Shown here piece after piece: positions 12,433 through 24,286 of a stretch of 64,000 nt of DNA. Each line of letters starts with the position of its first letter. Within the stretch, counting starts at the first letter, position 1. Where the stretch lies: positions 719,476 through 783,475 of the forward strand of contig VYZB01000375.1 in NCBI GenBank assembly GCA_013397455.1, read 5' to 3'. The notes beneath the pieces are model-generated. The model saw nothing but the letters and a program-made list of their open reading frames with translations. It was not told the origin of the DNA and did no database searches. This DNA comes from Crotophaga sulcirostris. Lineage: Eukaryota; Chordata; Aves; Cuculiformes; Crotophagidae. The translations under genes and the position numbers were made by a program.

Positions 12433-12504
12433 GAGATGACATGCTTCTTTATATCCCCATATGAATTAGGTTGCTATGGAATGTAAGGAAGTGTGTGGTT
12501 TCAG
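12433..12504 (+). ncRNA. MIR206: microRNA miR-206 precursor hairpin
   Basis: The mature 3p product occupies 12477-12498 and matches miR-206 over its full 22 nt as I know it, with seed GGAATGT. The 5p arm is at about 12439-12460 (begins ACATGCTTCTTTATATCC) and pairs with the 3p arm across a loop of about 16 nt. miR-206 is a skeletal-muscle microRNA of the miR-1/206 family. It is induced by myogenic factors and promotes differentiation and neuromuscular repair by silencing 3' UTR targets in the cytoplasm. Its position upstream of miR-133b and the IL17 genes on the same strand matches the mammalian locus. Precursor ends were estimated from pairing. Confidence 0.97.
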
Positions 12505-13008
12505 GGAGACATCGCCAGTGTCCTCTGCTTCCAGCTACTCCAAGGAGTCAAATGCTTTTCTGAAAATGCATTTTATCTGAATTTGACTTTGCCAAATGTA
12601 ATCAGGCAGCTTATACTCACTCTACAGTGCTTTTGGTGCCTTTGAGATTTACAAATCTAAAAAGGCTGCAAACTCCTCAATCTACGCAAATTTGATAATG
12701 AAGTTGTATTCCACACACCTTTCTCCCCCAAAATTACTCATTTGACTATAGGCTCCACCCAGACAAAATGATATTTACATTGTACTGAAAGTGCTTTTCA
12801 AGGGCATTCTTAAAATTAATGCATCCCAGATAGTCTTAATAATTGTTGTCCATTCACAGCTGGTGGAAAATGCTTCGGATTTAGTGACATGGACAAAGAG
12901 TGAAACAGCACTGGGTAGGAGTGACTTACCAGAGATGAGACTGATTATGATCTAGATCTCACAATGGTTACAAATCTCTCATATTTACCCCAGTAATCCA
13001 TAACAAGA
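12505..13008. other. Noncoding sequence between miR-206 and a CR1 copy
   Basis: AT-rich, repeat-free sequence directly downstream of the miR-206 hairpin. It probably belongs to the primary transcript, by inference from position. No open frame is supported. Confidence 0.5.
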
Positions 13009-13181
13009 TCATAGAATCATAAAATGGTTTGGGTGGGAAGCCCAGCCAGTTCCAAGTCCCTGCCATGGGCAGAGACATCTCCCACTGGATCAGGGTGCCC
13101 AAAGCCCCTTCCAACCTGGCCTTGAACACCTCCAGGATGGGGTATCCATGACTTCTCTGGGCAACCCATTCCAGTGCTTCA
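13009..13181 (-). repeat. CR1 LINE 3' end fragment
   Basis: Antisense CR1 terminus CATAGAATCATAAAATGG with a short internal deletion after GGTGGGAAG, then CACTGGATCAGGGTGCCCAA and the usual AACACCTCCAGG. Confidence 0.88.
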
Positions 13182-15091
13182 CTGGATCTTCTTTAATGGG
13201 ATTAAAATGAATATTGAGATATAGGAATTGCTGTAGTGAATTAAGGTGAATTCAGTACTCGGTCTCTATACAGTAACAGACAGAGCAGGCTGCAGAAAGT
13301 TACCTCCCTTTGAACGTGATGCTATGGAGCAATGCAGGCACACAGCCTTTTCAAAAATGATGGTTTTTTTTTTTCCTAAATCTATGTGATCAGGACAGTC
13401 TTGCCATGTACACAAATGTCTTCTGAGCCCTGCTTAATTCTTTGCTCTAATAACATCATGTAGCAATCAGTTCAGTACAATTTGTTTGCAAACTGCAAGA
13501 CAGTGGACCAGTTGCCTTTCAGCCATCATCAGGATATTTCCAGGATATCCTGCTCTATGGAGTTGAAGAGCTCAAACCATTTCTGAGATGTTACTTCCTT
13601 CCACTATAAACCAAATACTCAAAAATCTAGGCAGTTTTCAACCAGTTTTAATTTATATTGAGAAAGCATTTAGGAAATCTTTTGAAGATCTGCAGTGAGT
13701 CGGCCTCTTGTTCACATTATGACTTAGGTTTGAAAGGTTTTCATAACCTTCTTTCCCATGCAAAATTGTAGGAATTAAGCCCCCAAAACACCCTCAACCA
13801 ACCTGATCTAACTAGAAGCTTAAGGCCATGCTTATGCTGCAGTGATTAATGCTCACAACTTAATTTTAACTCAGCTATGACAGGTTCTGCTAGCAGGTAG
13901 ATGTAGTAATCCAGCAAATTCAGCTCTCTCACCTTCTTAAATGGTCAACTTCAAACTCCATACTAGGAATGGTCCTTGACCCATCTTAATTCCTGAACTG
14001 AGCCTGGAAACTGATAGGGCTGTGCTGGTTGACACAGGTCAAAACTGTGCCAGCGACTGTGCTAAACACAACAGAAACCACTGAGTTCCTGTGCTTGTAC
14101 CTCAGCACTGTTTAATATATGATTCTAGACCTTGAAACCAATGACATTTATGTTTTTCAGTCCCTAAGATGCTTTGCAAAATTTCAGTCTGAATCAAAAC
14201 CAAGGTTTCTGCATCTACCCCAAACTCTGTGGTCTCCTAGATGTAATTTGGGAAGGTGCTTCTCAAACTTCATTTCATCCTGTCCTTCTTCTACACATCT
14301 AACTCTTGGGTTACGAAAACTAATTCAGAAGAGAAACAGAGTATTGGAAAGTGATCCTTTTCTCTTTGATTAACAATTATACAAGATAAAAGGCAGCTAA
14401 TGGAAAGAGCAGAGTGGGATGTGAATTCTCACCTCTGTTCTCCCCCTGGTTTTGCTGATCAACCTATTACCCACGTCTCAAACCCAACACTTCCTTTCTG
14501 CACCTGGGGGTCTAAATCTCCACTGTGTTGAAGACATGTTATTGTCTGTAGAGATCTGGACTTTATTTAATTGCTTGAAAAGATGTTCCTAGGAACTATG
14601 GAGGTATCCCAAGACTTTTCCACTGGTTTCCAGCTCTTCAGGCATGCCCTATCTCAGACACCCTATGGCTCCTCAGACAGTGCCAGATGCTTATGTGTTG
14701 GCAAACGAAGCCAACCTTTCTGGCTGGTCAACTGAACCTGTTCCTAGTCTTGACTGACTGTAAAAAATTGTGGTTTAAATCTGGAGTGGAATCTCATCCC
14801 TCATTGACTTTCTGCAGCTGTCTCCGGCCCGCATACGCCTGTTCCACTGGAGCCTGCAATCAGCATTAACTCTTGCTGCACAGCATGGGTCAGGATTAAG
14901 TTACAGGCACACACTTGCAAGGACACATGAGAAGAAATAATGCAGACTAGTCATGCAGACATGGGGCTAAGGTTTAGGAAAACTTAGACCCTGGCTAGGG
15001 GTAAAGGCCACTGTTTTAACTGTGTCTTTCCCTCCATCCTCTGGTTGGGTGTCTGCACTCAGAGCCCTGACTGAAGGTAAAATTATCAAGC
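13182..15091. other. Repeat-poor interval between miR-206 and miR-133b
   Basis: About 1.9 kb with no recognised coding sequence. In mammals the corresponding interval is spanned by the muscle long noncoding RNA linc-MD1 (established). No exon boundary could be placed from the bases alone. Confidence 0.45.
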
Positions 15092-15199
15092 AGTTTAAGG
15101 ACTTCATTAAGGATGTGGTTTAGTAATTAGACAGGTACAGTTGGACTTGATGATCCCAAAGGTCTTTTCCAACCAGATGATTCTATGATTTTATGATTT
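15092..15199 (+). repeat. CR1 LINE 3' tail fragment
   Basis: Sense CR1 terminus: GGATGTGGTTTAGTAATTAG, TTGGACTTGATGATC and TTCCAACCAGATGATTCTATG, ending in the ATTCTATG-type tail. Only about 100 bp is present. Confidence 0.82.
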
Positions 15200-15370
15200 C
15201 CATAAAGTTTGCAACAGTCTGATGGGAAAGTGCATGAAGTGAAGGTTGTATCTGAAGGTTTACCTGAGCAGATCTTTTGGTATAAATCTTCACAGGGAAT
15301 GTGGAGTTTAGGTTGCAGACATTTACTTTGTTAATGCACAGCCTTGATGAAGCAAAGAGAAAGTATCTCA

Positions 15371-15423
15371 GAATTGTAGAATTGTTTGGTTGGAAAAGAC
15401 CTTTGAGATCATCAAGCCCTACT
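15371..15423 (-). repeat. Short CR1 LINE tail fragment
   Basis: About 50 bp of antisense CR1 terminus (GTTTGGTTGGAAAAGACC, TTTGAGATCATCAAG). Confidence 0.7.
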
Positions 15424-15803
15424 GTACCTGTGCACTACTGAGCACTGAGAGGGCAAAGGGAAAAAAAATAAAGACGAAAAAAAAATCCTCATGATTAAAA
15501 TGTTTTTTCTCAGAGAAAAATATAAAAATATAAAAGTCCCTGAAACACCACATGCACATAGGAAGGGGTTTATGCACAGGGTTGGAAAAATGCTGCTTTT
15601 GTCCTGTTTGGAAGTTGCCCCGTGCCCCGCTGCTCATGGTCTCTGGCAGCTGTCTCCTTGCTGAGGCTCCCAGGTACAGCTGGAGGGCTCGGAGCAGCTC
15701 TCTGAAAAGTGATGCCTGACTGACAACTGGCAGGTGACTTCCCTTCAATTGACAAAGGAAATGTCTTTCCTCCTTTCCCCTCCTCCCACTTTTATTATTA
15801 TTT

Positions 15804-15848
15804 AAAAAGAAAAAAAAAGAAAAAGAAAAGAAAAAAAAAAGAAAAAAG
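15804..15848. repeat. A-rich low-complexity tract
   Basis: A run of A with scattered G over about 45 bp. It creates the lysine/phenylalanine-rich frames seen on either strand here, none of which is a gene. Confidence 0.85.
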
Positions 15849-16360
15849 GCAAAAATAGGGAGAGAGAAAGCAGCAGGAAGAAAAGAGCTGCATGAAGAGA
15901 AATCTTCAGACACAGGCTGCTGTGGTTTAGGATGGGCAAAATGCCAGTCCTCCAAGCTTCCTCATTATCCATGTCCAGGGTCGTGAGCTGGGACCGTATG
16001 CCAAAGCAAGCCCAGACTCTATGAACCATCTGGACATGGACCCAGAAAATGGGTCTTGAGGCTGATCCCTGTCCTTAAATACTTTTGCATTAGCAAGAAA
16101 TTGCCCCTAGTCCAGCCAACAAATCAAGAACTGGGGCTTCACATGGACCCTGTGCATGGGCCAGTTTTTTGCCAAAATGGGTATAACAGAAATCATCTAA
16201 GATGGAAAGTGGTGAGATCTCCTAAGTTGGTGTCCTACATCTTGTGCCATCCTTCTCTCCCTCTAAGCAGTGGTTGGCACCAGTGTTACTGTCTAACCTG
16301 TCTAATTCCCCTTGCAGACAAGGTGTGGTAAAGCCAAGGAAGTTACATGGTCAGGAGCTA

Positions 16361-16440
16361 TGCTCTGCTCTGGCTGGTCAAACGGAACCAAGCCCGTCTT
16401 CCTTGGAGGTTTGGTCCCCTTCAACCAGCTATAGCAGTGT
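16361..16440 (+). ncRNA. MIR133B: microRNA miR-133b precursor hairpin
   Basis: The mature 3p product spans 16410-16431 and begins TTTGGTCCCCTTCAACCAGC, with seed TTGGTCC. The 5p arm at 16373-16394 begins GCTGGTCAAACGGAACCAAG. The arms pair across a short loop (CGTCTTCCTTGGAG region), and the stem extends through TGCT (16366-16369) with AGCA (16433-16436). miR-133 microRNAs act in skeletal and cardiac muscle. miR-133b is usually clustered with miR-206, as here: same strand, 3.9 kb downstream. The last mature base and the genomic partner distinguish miR-133b from miR-133a. Precursor ends were estimated. Confidence 0.97.
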
Positions 16441-16930
16441 TGAAAACATCAAGCCGGGAAGGTGTATCACCACGTGCGTCAGCTCAACCGCACCAGCCCT
16501 TCTTCTTTGATGGATCTGCTATGCCTTGGACAATCTCCAGAGGTTCACTTGGGGATGAGCTACCTACAAAGGTTTGTGATAGGTTTTTGGTATTAATAAG
16601 CATGACTGCAAGGGTGCCTGCCCCTACAAGGGAACGTATGAGTGCCTACTCCAGCATTACTACCCACACAAATGTCACATACAGGGCTTGCTGTACCTGC
16701 AATATTCAGCAGGTTTCTAAGTCGATGTGGATCCACAGGGCCCTAAACTACAACCATATTTATTTATTTATTTATCTATCCATTCATTCATTCATTATAC
16801 AACCCTACCAAACATGCACCCACTCATCCCTTCCCGCTGAACACCGCCAGTCCAAACCATTTGTATTTAAAATTAAAAACAAATAGACAAACATAAAGAA
16901 TGAAGGTAACATATGCCTGAAAGTGCACTG
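16441..16930. other. Noncoding sequence downstream of miR-133b
   Basis: Contains a (TTTA)n/(ATTC)n-like microsatellite at about 16758-16796. The open frame 16347-16886 runs through the hairpin and this low-complexity tract and is rejected as a protein gene. Confidence 0.55.
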
Positions 16931-17768
16931 TGTCACAGTATCACAGTATTACAAGGTTGGAAAGGACCTTTGAGATCATAGAGTCCAACCTATAATCCAA
17001 CACCAACACCAACCCATCATCTAAACCATGGCACTGAGTGCCTCATCCAATCTCCTCTTAAANNNNNNNNNNNNNNNNNNNNNNNNNNNNNNNNNNNNNN
17101 NNNNNNNNNNNNNNNNNNNNNNNNNNNNNNNNNNNNNNNNNNNNNNNNNNNNNNNNNNNNNNNNNNNNNNNNNNNNNNNNNNNNNNNNNNNNNNNNNNNN
17201 NNNNNNNNNNNNNNNNNNNNNNNNNNNNNNNNNNNNNNNNNNNNNNNNNNNNNNNNNNNNNNNNNNNNNNNNNNNNNNNNNNNNNNNNNNNNNNNNNNNN
17301 NNNNNNNNNNNNNNNNNNNNNNNNNNNNNNNNNNNNNNNNNNNNNNNNNNNNNNNNNNNNNNNNNNNNNNNNNNNNNNNNNNNNNNNNNNNNNNNNNNNN
17401 NNNNNNNNNNNNNNNNNNNNNNNNNNNNNNNNNNNNNNNNNNNNNNNNNNNNNNNNNNNNNNNNNNNNNNNNNNNNNNNNNNNNNNNNNNNNNNNNNNNN
17501 NNNNNNNNNNNNNNNNNNNNNNNNNNNNNNNNNNNNNNNNNNNNNNNNNNNNNNNNNNNNNNNNNNNNNNNNNNNNNNNNNNNNNNNNNNNNNNNNNNNN
17601 NNNNNNNNNNNNNNNNNCTCCCAAGTCCCTTTCTGCCTGACTACTCTCCAGCCACTCTGTCCCCAGTCTATAGCTTTGCATGGGATTATTGTGTCCAAAA
17701 TTAAGTACCCGACATTTGGACTTATTAAACATCATCCCATTAGAACCAGTCCATCTCTCACTGTGTCC
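16931..17768 (-). repeat. CR1 LINE with internal assembly gap
   Basis: Left of the gap (16931-17062) is an antisense ATACTGTG-tail CR1 terminus. Right of it (17618-17768) the minus strand encodes a CR1 ORF2 segment (FNKSKCRVLNFGHNN...LGTEWLESS). The order and spacing fit one longer CR1 copy interrupted by the unsequenced stretch. Confidence 0.85.
17063..17617. other. Assembly gap (555 N)
   Basis: Unresolved bases. The flanks are two parts of the same CR1 family on the same strand, so the missing sequence is probably CR1 body; the true length may differ. Confidence 0.99.
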
Positions 17769-18291
17769 GTGTGTCTTATTTAACACAAAAAGGAGATGTA
17801 AATAACCATAATCTACAGGGTAAGGGTTTGCGACCCACAGGAAACAACATGTCAGTCATTCCATAGCCGCTTAGCCCACAACACACACATCATCTCACAT
17901 ATCTTTATGCAAGGTATCTTCTGAATCTTCCCACCCACACCACACTGCAGCAAGTGAGCAAAAGCGGCCAAATAACTTGAAAATGTATTTGCTGACAGAG
18001 CCTGACCTGATCTCTGAGCCAGGCAATGAATTTAGATGTCTAACGTTAGACATCAAACTCAGCAAAGTTGTTCCCTGCCCCTGCCCCACCCAAAAAAAAA
18101 ATGTAAAGCTGTCAATAAATAAATGAACAAATATTTATCAATGCCAGTTCGTTATGGTCATCATACATGATGCTTCATGTTTTGCTGGATGGATTGGGAG
18201 GAGGGTGAAAACTACACAGAAAAAGGACTGGCATCAGTGTGTCCCAACCAGCCTGGGTCTCTGCTGCAGGACACCGATGCACCATGGAGTG
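17769..18291. other. Noncoding sequence, no gene seen
   Basis: Unique-looking sequence with no recognised feature. Confidence 0.5.
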
Positions 18292-18470
18292 AATCATAGA
18301 ATCATCAAGGTTGGAAAAGACCTCAAAGATCATCCAGTCCAACCACCAGCCCATTACCACTGTGCCTACTAAACCATGTCCAAAGTGCCCCATCTACATG
18401 TTTTTTGAACACCTCCAGGGATGGGGGCTCCGCTGCTTCCCTCGGCAGCCTCTTCCAGTGCTTCACCACT
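18292..18470 (-). repeat. CR1 LINE 3' end
   Basis: Antisense CR1 terminus with CATAGAATCATCAAGG, GGAAAAGACCTCAAAGATCA, TTTTTGAACACCTCCAGGG and CCTCTTCCAGTGCTTCACCA. Confidence 0.88.
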
Positions 18471-21400
18471 CAACGTGCCACATGCTCCCACTCCTGGCAT
18501 TTTCCCCAAGGCGATGCATTGGGACACAACTTCATTTCTGTCAGGTATCCATGGCCAATGTCCTTTGAAAGATTCAGACACAGGGGGGTGACACTGTGCA
18601 AAGGAACAGTCTGGTCAGGCAGACAGAACAAAGGATACTGGTTATTAGGTCCCCATCACATGCTGGGTGGGGGGGCTGAATCTGAGAGCCAAGAAGGAGT
18701 AAGCACATTGTATGGATTTGCTGACACCACTGAATCTAAAAGATTTAGTAAATTCAGGTCAAAACACAAATTATCCCAAAATACTCTGGCTTCCCTCTCA
18801 TGCCAGATGTACAATTTATTATGAACAAGGACTGTGTCATCACTGACACCTCATGGATCTTGACCACTGCATGGGCTGTGTTACTGCATTTGATAGCCTT
18901 AAATCCCTGGAGATTTCTTATCACTTTGGGCAAGCTATTCCCAATTTGAAATGGTTCCTGGAGATGAGTCAAAAAGGCATTTTTTTATCACCTCATATCT
19001 CACTGCACCTCTGTCCTACACTCCTTGGCTTTGCCCAGCCTCAAAACTACCCTGCAGTAACACTGCATCTATCGAGGGTTTGCCTACTGGATGTAACATT
19101 GGGTACCCAGAGCCTGCTAACACAGTGGGCAAAGCAGGAGGTAGGACATGCAGTCCTCAGCTTCTCAGGTTGTATTTTTCACAGCAGGAAATGTTGTCTG
19201 GAAATACAGTCCCATTCAAAATAAAAACCAGCCCTAACAGAAGATCCAACAGTTCCAGCACAGTATGTAGAAGATGTATTTCTGCTAGAGAAATAAATTA
19301 TGCCAGGGCTTATTCTTTGTCCCTGCTGGACCTGACTGGCCATGTCTACATTCAGCCACCACCACAGCACTGCATTCAAAGTACTTCCCAGGAGGAGGCC
19401 AGGTACTAGCCCATCTTCCAGACAGGTGATGGAGAGGAGGTGATGGATCTCTCTCAGCCTCCTACCCAGCTGGACACGCAGGCAGCAGTGATGGTTAGCT
19501 GTTCTCAGCTCTGACACCTCCAGCAGGTGTCAATCATGGACCAAGCTGTTCATGGGAGACCAAGGGTGTCTCTTAGGTACCAGTGTGAAGTGAGTCCTAT
19601 AGCACTGGCAGTAACTGCAAAGCAGGGACGTGGCAGGAATATGGTAGCTCATGTTCAGCCAGCCCCTACTGCACCCTAAAATCTTGCCATGCAAGGAGTT
19701 GTCTTTTGGGGTTATCCAGGAGCATGTCCTTATCTCTAAACCCTTCCCTGGTGTTTGTCTCTCTAGAAGCCGCACCGCTCTGTGGAGAGTGCAGATCCAT
19801 CTTTGAAGCACAATTGTGTGAGATTAGGAAGGGGGTCACGACATACTGGGACCAAGCCCTTAGCAGCAACTCAAGATACAACAGGGAAAACACCAGCAGG
19901 GGCCAAAATCCTCAAGGAAAGAAACAAGAGCAGGATGCTTCAGGGCACACCATGATCACCCTGTTCCTTCCTGCCCAAGGCCTATGGAGCCAGCAAGGTC
20001 TCTACAAACGTCTGACGGATGCAAAAAAAAAGGTAACGTGTGGAACCTTGGCCAATCCATCTCGATTCAGAGCCACTCTGTGGCAGAGGAAGTATCTCTG
20101 AGGCCAGGTGTAGGTAAACATCCTCCGTGTTGGAACAAATGGGCAAAGGGCACCCTTCCCATATGTGTATTTCTTCTGCATTTCACCAATTAATACACCC
20201 AGAGATTTCACCAAGAGATTTCTTACCATTGCCGTAAATCAAAACGAATAAAAATTACCAACAGCTATTGACAGGAAAGGTCTTTTTGAATACTCAAAGC
20301 TCATAATTTTGTTTTATGATGATCCACAACAAAATATTGCTTCACTAAGGATCAAAAGTCCAGTTTCTTCCCATCTTAAATTATCCTATGAAAATAAAGA
20401 GAATTTTTTTCATTTGTTTTGCTTTCCAGTGAATTTTTGAGTCATTTTGATCCCCCTAGAAATGCTTTGGAAAGCAAGAAATTACACTGAGCATTGAACT
20501 GAATGTGGTTCAGTTTTCTCCACTGTGGAGTAACCACAGTAGGAAAATATCTCACTTGTTTCTCTGCTGAGCTCTTAAAGACGAGACAATTGTACTTAGT
20601 CCTGACATAGGAGAAATGAAAGGGTCTGTAGACAGCAGTGTTTTCACATATGCCATATGCATGATTTGACTGTAGCTATGTCTTATTTTGCTTCATCACT
20701 GCTAATATGATTTTTTCACTGACTTAAGTGAAAAGACACACTCTTCCATTGCATTTTATTAACCAAACAATTACAAGATAACGTAATGATGAGTAAATTC
20801 GGGAAAGAAATAATTCTTAGAAATTACCAAGTTCCTTTGTCTTCAGAAACTGCATAAGTGACCCAGTTTGTCTTCAAAGACAAACTTCAGACACTTCAAA
20901 GTCCAAACTAGTTTAGAAACAGCCTTGAGAAATTCTGCATTCAGCAAACTCCTTGTTCACAAAAAATGACAACATGGTGTAAATCCACCTTGAGAATGTT
21001 CTGCAAGATATTTATGGAGGTAAAATCAAATATTATTTTATTGGGCATAAATTGTCAGAGCTGTCAGTTTTCAGGACGTGTTGCATTCATTTCAAAAGAC
21101 CATTTTATTTAGAGGAAATAAATATTCACATTGAAAAATTCAAATCAGATGACTTCTTTAAGACTGATGTAATCCGCTTCATTATCTCAGTCTTTCAAAA
21201 CCAGACACACCCAAAACCTTTTGAATATCATTGTCAAGGAAGACCACTGTCAACATCACCATTCACTCCCTTTCCCTTATAATTCTCTCATAAGGAAAAG
21301 GACCAAGACCCACTTCTTGACCAACTACCATTTATCTGCTCTTCCCTCAGTCATATCTAGGTACTGCCAGGGCATGAGACAATTTAATTCAGTTTAAAAC

Positions 21401-22119
21401 ATTCTTTTCTCTCCTCTGAAGGAACAAAGGTTGCCTGTGCACATGCAGAAAGCCTCTGCCAATGCCTCCTTCACTTCAAGAAAATAAGACAAGCAATCAC
21501 CCCACTATCTGATTAACATTCTAGTTTGCCTAACGTAACTTTATATGGTAAAATTCTGCTTGAATCCTTTGCAAACAAACTTCAGACTGGGATGATGAGA
21601 CATTTGGGTACTTTGCCTGCTTGTCGCCTTCCGTTTGTCTCATATAAGTTGCTTATCAGTCATCAGCTCTAGTGCACCACAGAAATCGTGTGATATATGA
21701 CATCTCCTGATCTGCTGTTCTAAGAGCTAAATCCCATCTCCTGAGCCAGCCCAGAGAAACCCCTTGAAAACCAGGGGAGATGAAGACCACAGGGATGTTT
21801 TTCTGTGGGGATGTGCAGAGAGAGGCTTTGTGAGGTGGTAGAAAGCAGGAAAAGGATTTTGCTTCTTGGGCAGAAGTGTAGGCATATTTCATTTTAATAT
21901 TTCATTCTTCACAGTAACAGAAAAAAAAGGAGACATGAAAAAAAGGCAGATGAAAATCAGCTGCTATTTTGGAAGAGCTTCTAGCAGATCCTTAACTGAT
22001 TATTTCAGGGAAACCAAAGTTTCCTTGAAGTTGGGCATGCAACTCCTGTATATTGATAGAACCTTCTCACTGCTCCACACAGTGTGGTCTACAATCCACC
22101 TTTAATCATCCATAGCTTT
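18471..22119. other. Repeat-poor noncoding stretch
   Basis: About 3.6 kb without recognised CR1 or genes. Overlapping short frames near 19.0-20.2 kb on both strands show no domain signature. Confidence 0.5.
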
Positions 22120-22385
22120 ATAGAATTATAGAATCATGGAATCATTAAGGTTGCAAAAGACCTCTAAGATCACCCAGTCCAACACCACTGTGCCTACTAA
22201 ACCTTGTCATGAAGTGCCATGTCTACACACTTTTTGAGCATATCCAAGGATGATGACTCCACCACTTCCCTCGGCAATTTGTTCCAAGATTTCACCACTC
22301 AGTCAGTAAAGAAGTTTTTTCTAATATCCAATCTAAATCTCCACTTTTATTTTCTCTCCTCCAAAAACCCATTGTTCCTACCTCA
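22120..22385 (-). repeat. CR1 LINE 3' end
   Basis: Antisense CR1: ATAGAATCATGGAATCATTA terminus, AAGACCTCTAAGATCACC, CACCACTTCCCTCGGCAA and a TTTTTTCTAATATCCAATCT block near its 5' break. Confidence 0.85.
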
Positions 22386-23965
22386 TCTGGCTTGTTCAGT
22401 GCAATGGCTCCCTTTGTTCCTGAGTGTGTGCATCTTATTTCAAGGTTTAGTGTATCTAGACTTAGTGTATTTAGACTTAATTTCCAGCATTTGTAACTTT
22501 AAAAGAGTGTAGATCTTGTGAAGTGTGGGTTGGATGCAAAGATGATAATTTCTGGACTGTTATCACATTAATCATGTAGTCGTAATTATGTAAATAACCT
22601 CTTTAGTCCATAGATGATAATTCCATTGTTTTCTATTTGTGGAGTAGTTTCAGGTGGACACTTTAGTTTTGTGCCAAGGAACCGTGTCCAAATAAATACA
22701 CGACCAGCCTGCACAACCAAACTTGCTACTGCAACTTACAAATGGAAAGTAACAATAATACACAGATTCATCTTATGATGTTTATGAAACTGAAAAATGT
22801 GTTGAGATTCTAGCATGGTATTAGTCATTAAAACCTTTCATATATCACTTCTCTACTTCAATTTGTGGTCCCTATTATTTGTTTCTCTCCAAAGGCTAAA
22901 TCCAAAATTCTCAATTGACTGACTGCAAAAATATTCTGTAAAATCAGGAATATAATTTCTCTTAAGAACATTTAACCAGGAGAATTCCATCCATATTAAA
23001 AAGGACAGCAGTTCAAAACTGAAAATGATGCAATTCTCTTGAAAATCAGTTTCAAACGAGAATGATTCTCGTGTCTTTAAGATGGAGAACAGAGTCCTGT
23101 ATGAACATCTGGGATCTGGGCACATGAGGGAAAGAGTGTTTGTAAACACAGGAGTCAAGATACGAAGAAATGCCTTTATATATGGGGTACTTGTATCCCT
23201 AATCTGAAATCACAAGGAAGCAGCAACTCCATTATCAATTCATGCTGTCCTGTGAGATGTCCTCACACACTGCCCTGCTCAAACATTTCCACCACTGTCT
23301 ATAATCCACCACTCTTTCCCAAAGGCTCTCTAGGTGAGAAATCAGACATTATTTTTAATTGCAGAGAAGCAATTGGGATGCAAAGACCAAAATACTGTTG
23401 CTCTGTGGTCCATGTGAGTTCTCTGTCTGAGTGCTGCTTCATGACCTCTTCTACCCAATTAGACTGGCCCACTGGCAACAAAGAGGGTTTATAAACAACA
23501 TCCGTGAGAACTCTGGCCACACAGCTGGAAGCCTTATAAGCTGCAGCTACAAATAAAACTCCACCCCAGCAGAGCTACTTGAATTATCTTTTGTAAATAA
23601 GTTATCTGATGAAACAAGGAAGTTATCTGATCAATTATTTTGCAAGCAAAGAATTTACATCCTAATTTGCTCTTTATGACTACTTCCCATGGATATGGTT
23701 TGGATGAGTTATTGTCAGTTAAAGTTTTCTCCATATATTCTCATGTCCATATGGTGTAGATACTCTTTGATTAATGCCTGCTGCTCCGATATCATATGTG
23801 CAAGAGTTTGGCCACAGAAATATTGAGTAACAGGTGTCAAAGACCTGACTCTTTCACGTGATGTGGGCTACTGGCACTATGGGATCATCTGACATGTCCA
23901 TGTCCTGCAGTGGGTGGGAGCATGAGACACAGATGCTCAGTGGATTTGGGGCTGTGGATGGTGCA
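22386..23965. other. Noncoding sequence, no gene seen
   Basis: AT-rich, unique-looking sequence. The minus frame 22853-23158 (101 codons) is AT-driven and has no recognised family. Confidence 0.5.
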
Positions 23966-24286
23966 TCACAGTGTCACAGTATCACAGTATTACGAGGTTG
24001 GAAAGGACCTCTGAGATCATCGAGTCCAACCTATAACCAAACACTAACACCAATCCATCATCTAAACCATGGCACTGAGTACCTCATCCAATCTCCTCTT
24101 AAACACCTCCAGGGTTGGGCGACTCCACCACCTTCCTGGGCAGCACATTCCCATGGCCAATCACCCTTTCTGGGAAGAACTTTTTCTTAATATCAAGCCT
24201 AAACTTTCCCTGACAAAGCTTGAGTCTATGTCCTCTAGTTCTGTCACTGGACACCTGAGAGAAGAGACCAACCCCTGCCTGACTAC
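23966..24286 (-). repeat. CR1 LINE 3' end, ATACTGTG-tail type
   Basis: Antisense copy, CACAGTGTCACAGTATCAC at the left, running to GAGACCAACCCCTGCCTGAC. The ORF2 remnant is readable on the minus strand at 24099-24317. Confidence 0.92.

Noticed and set aside
15419..15955. Minus-strand 178-codon open frame
   Set aside because: It is built from an A/T low-complexity tract giving phenylalanine/serine runs and shows no domain or splice context.
16347..16886. Plus-strand 179-codon open frame
   Set aside because: It runs through the miR-133b hairpin and a microsatellite; the constraint there is RNA structure, not protein.
17021..17786. Three 225-251 codon open frames
   Set aside because: They are open only because the 555-bp gap contains no stop codons.
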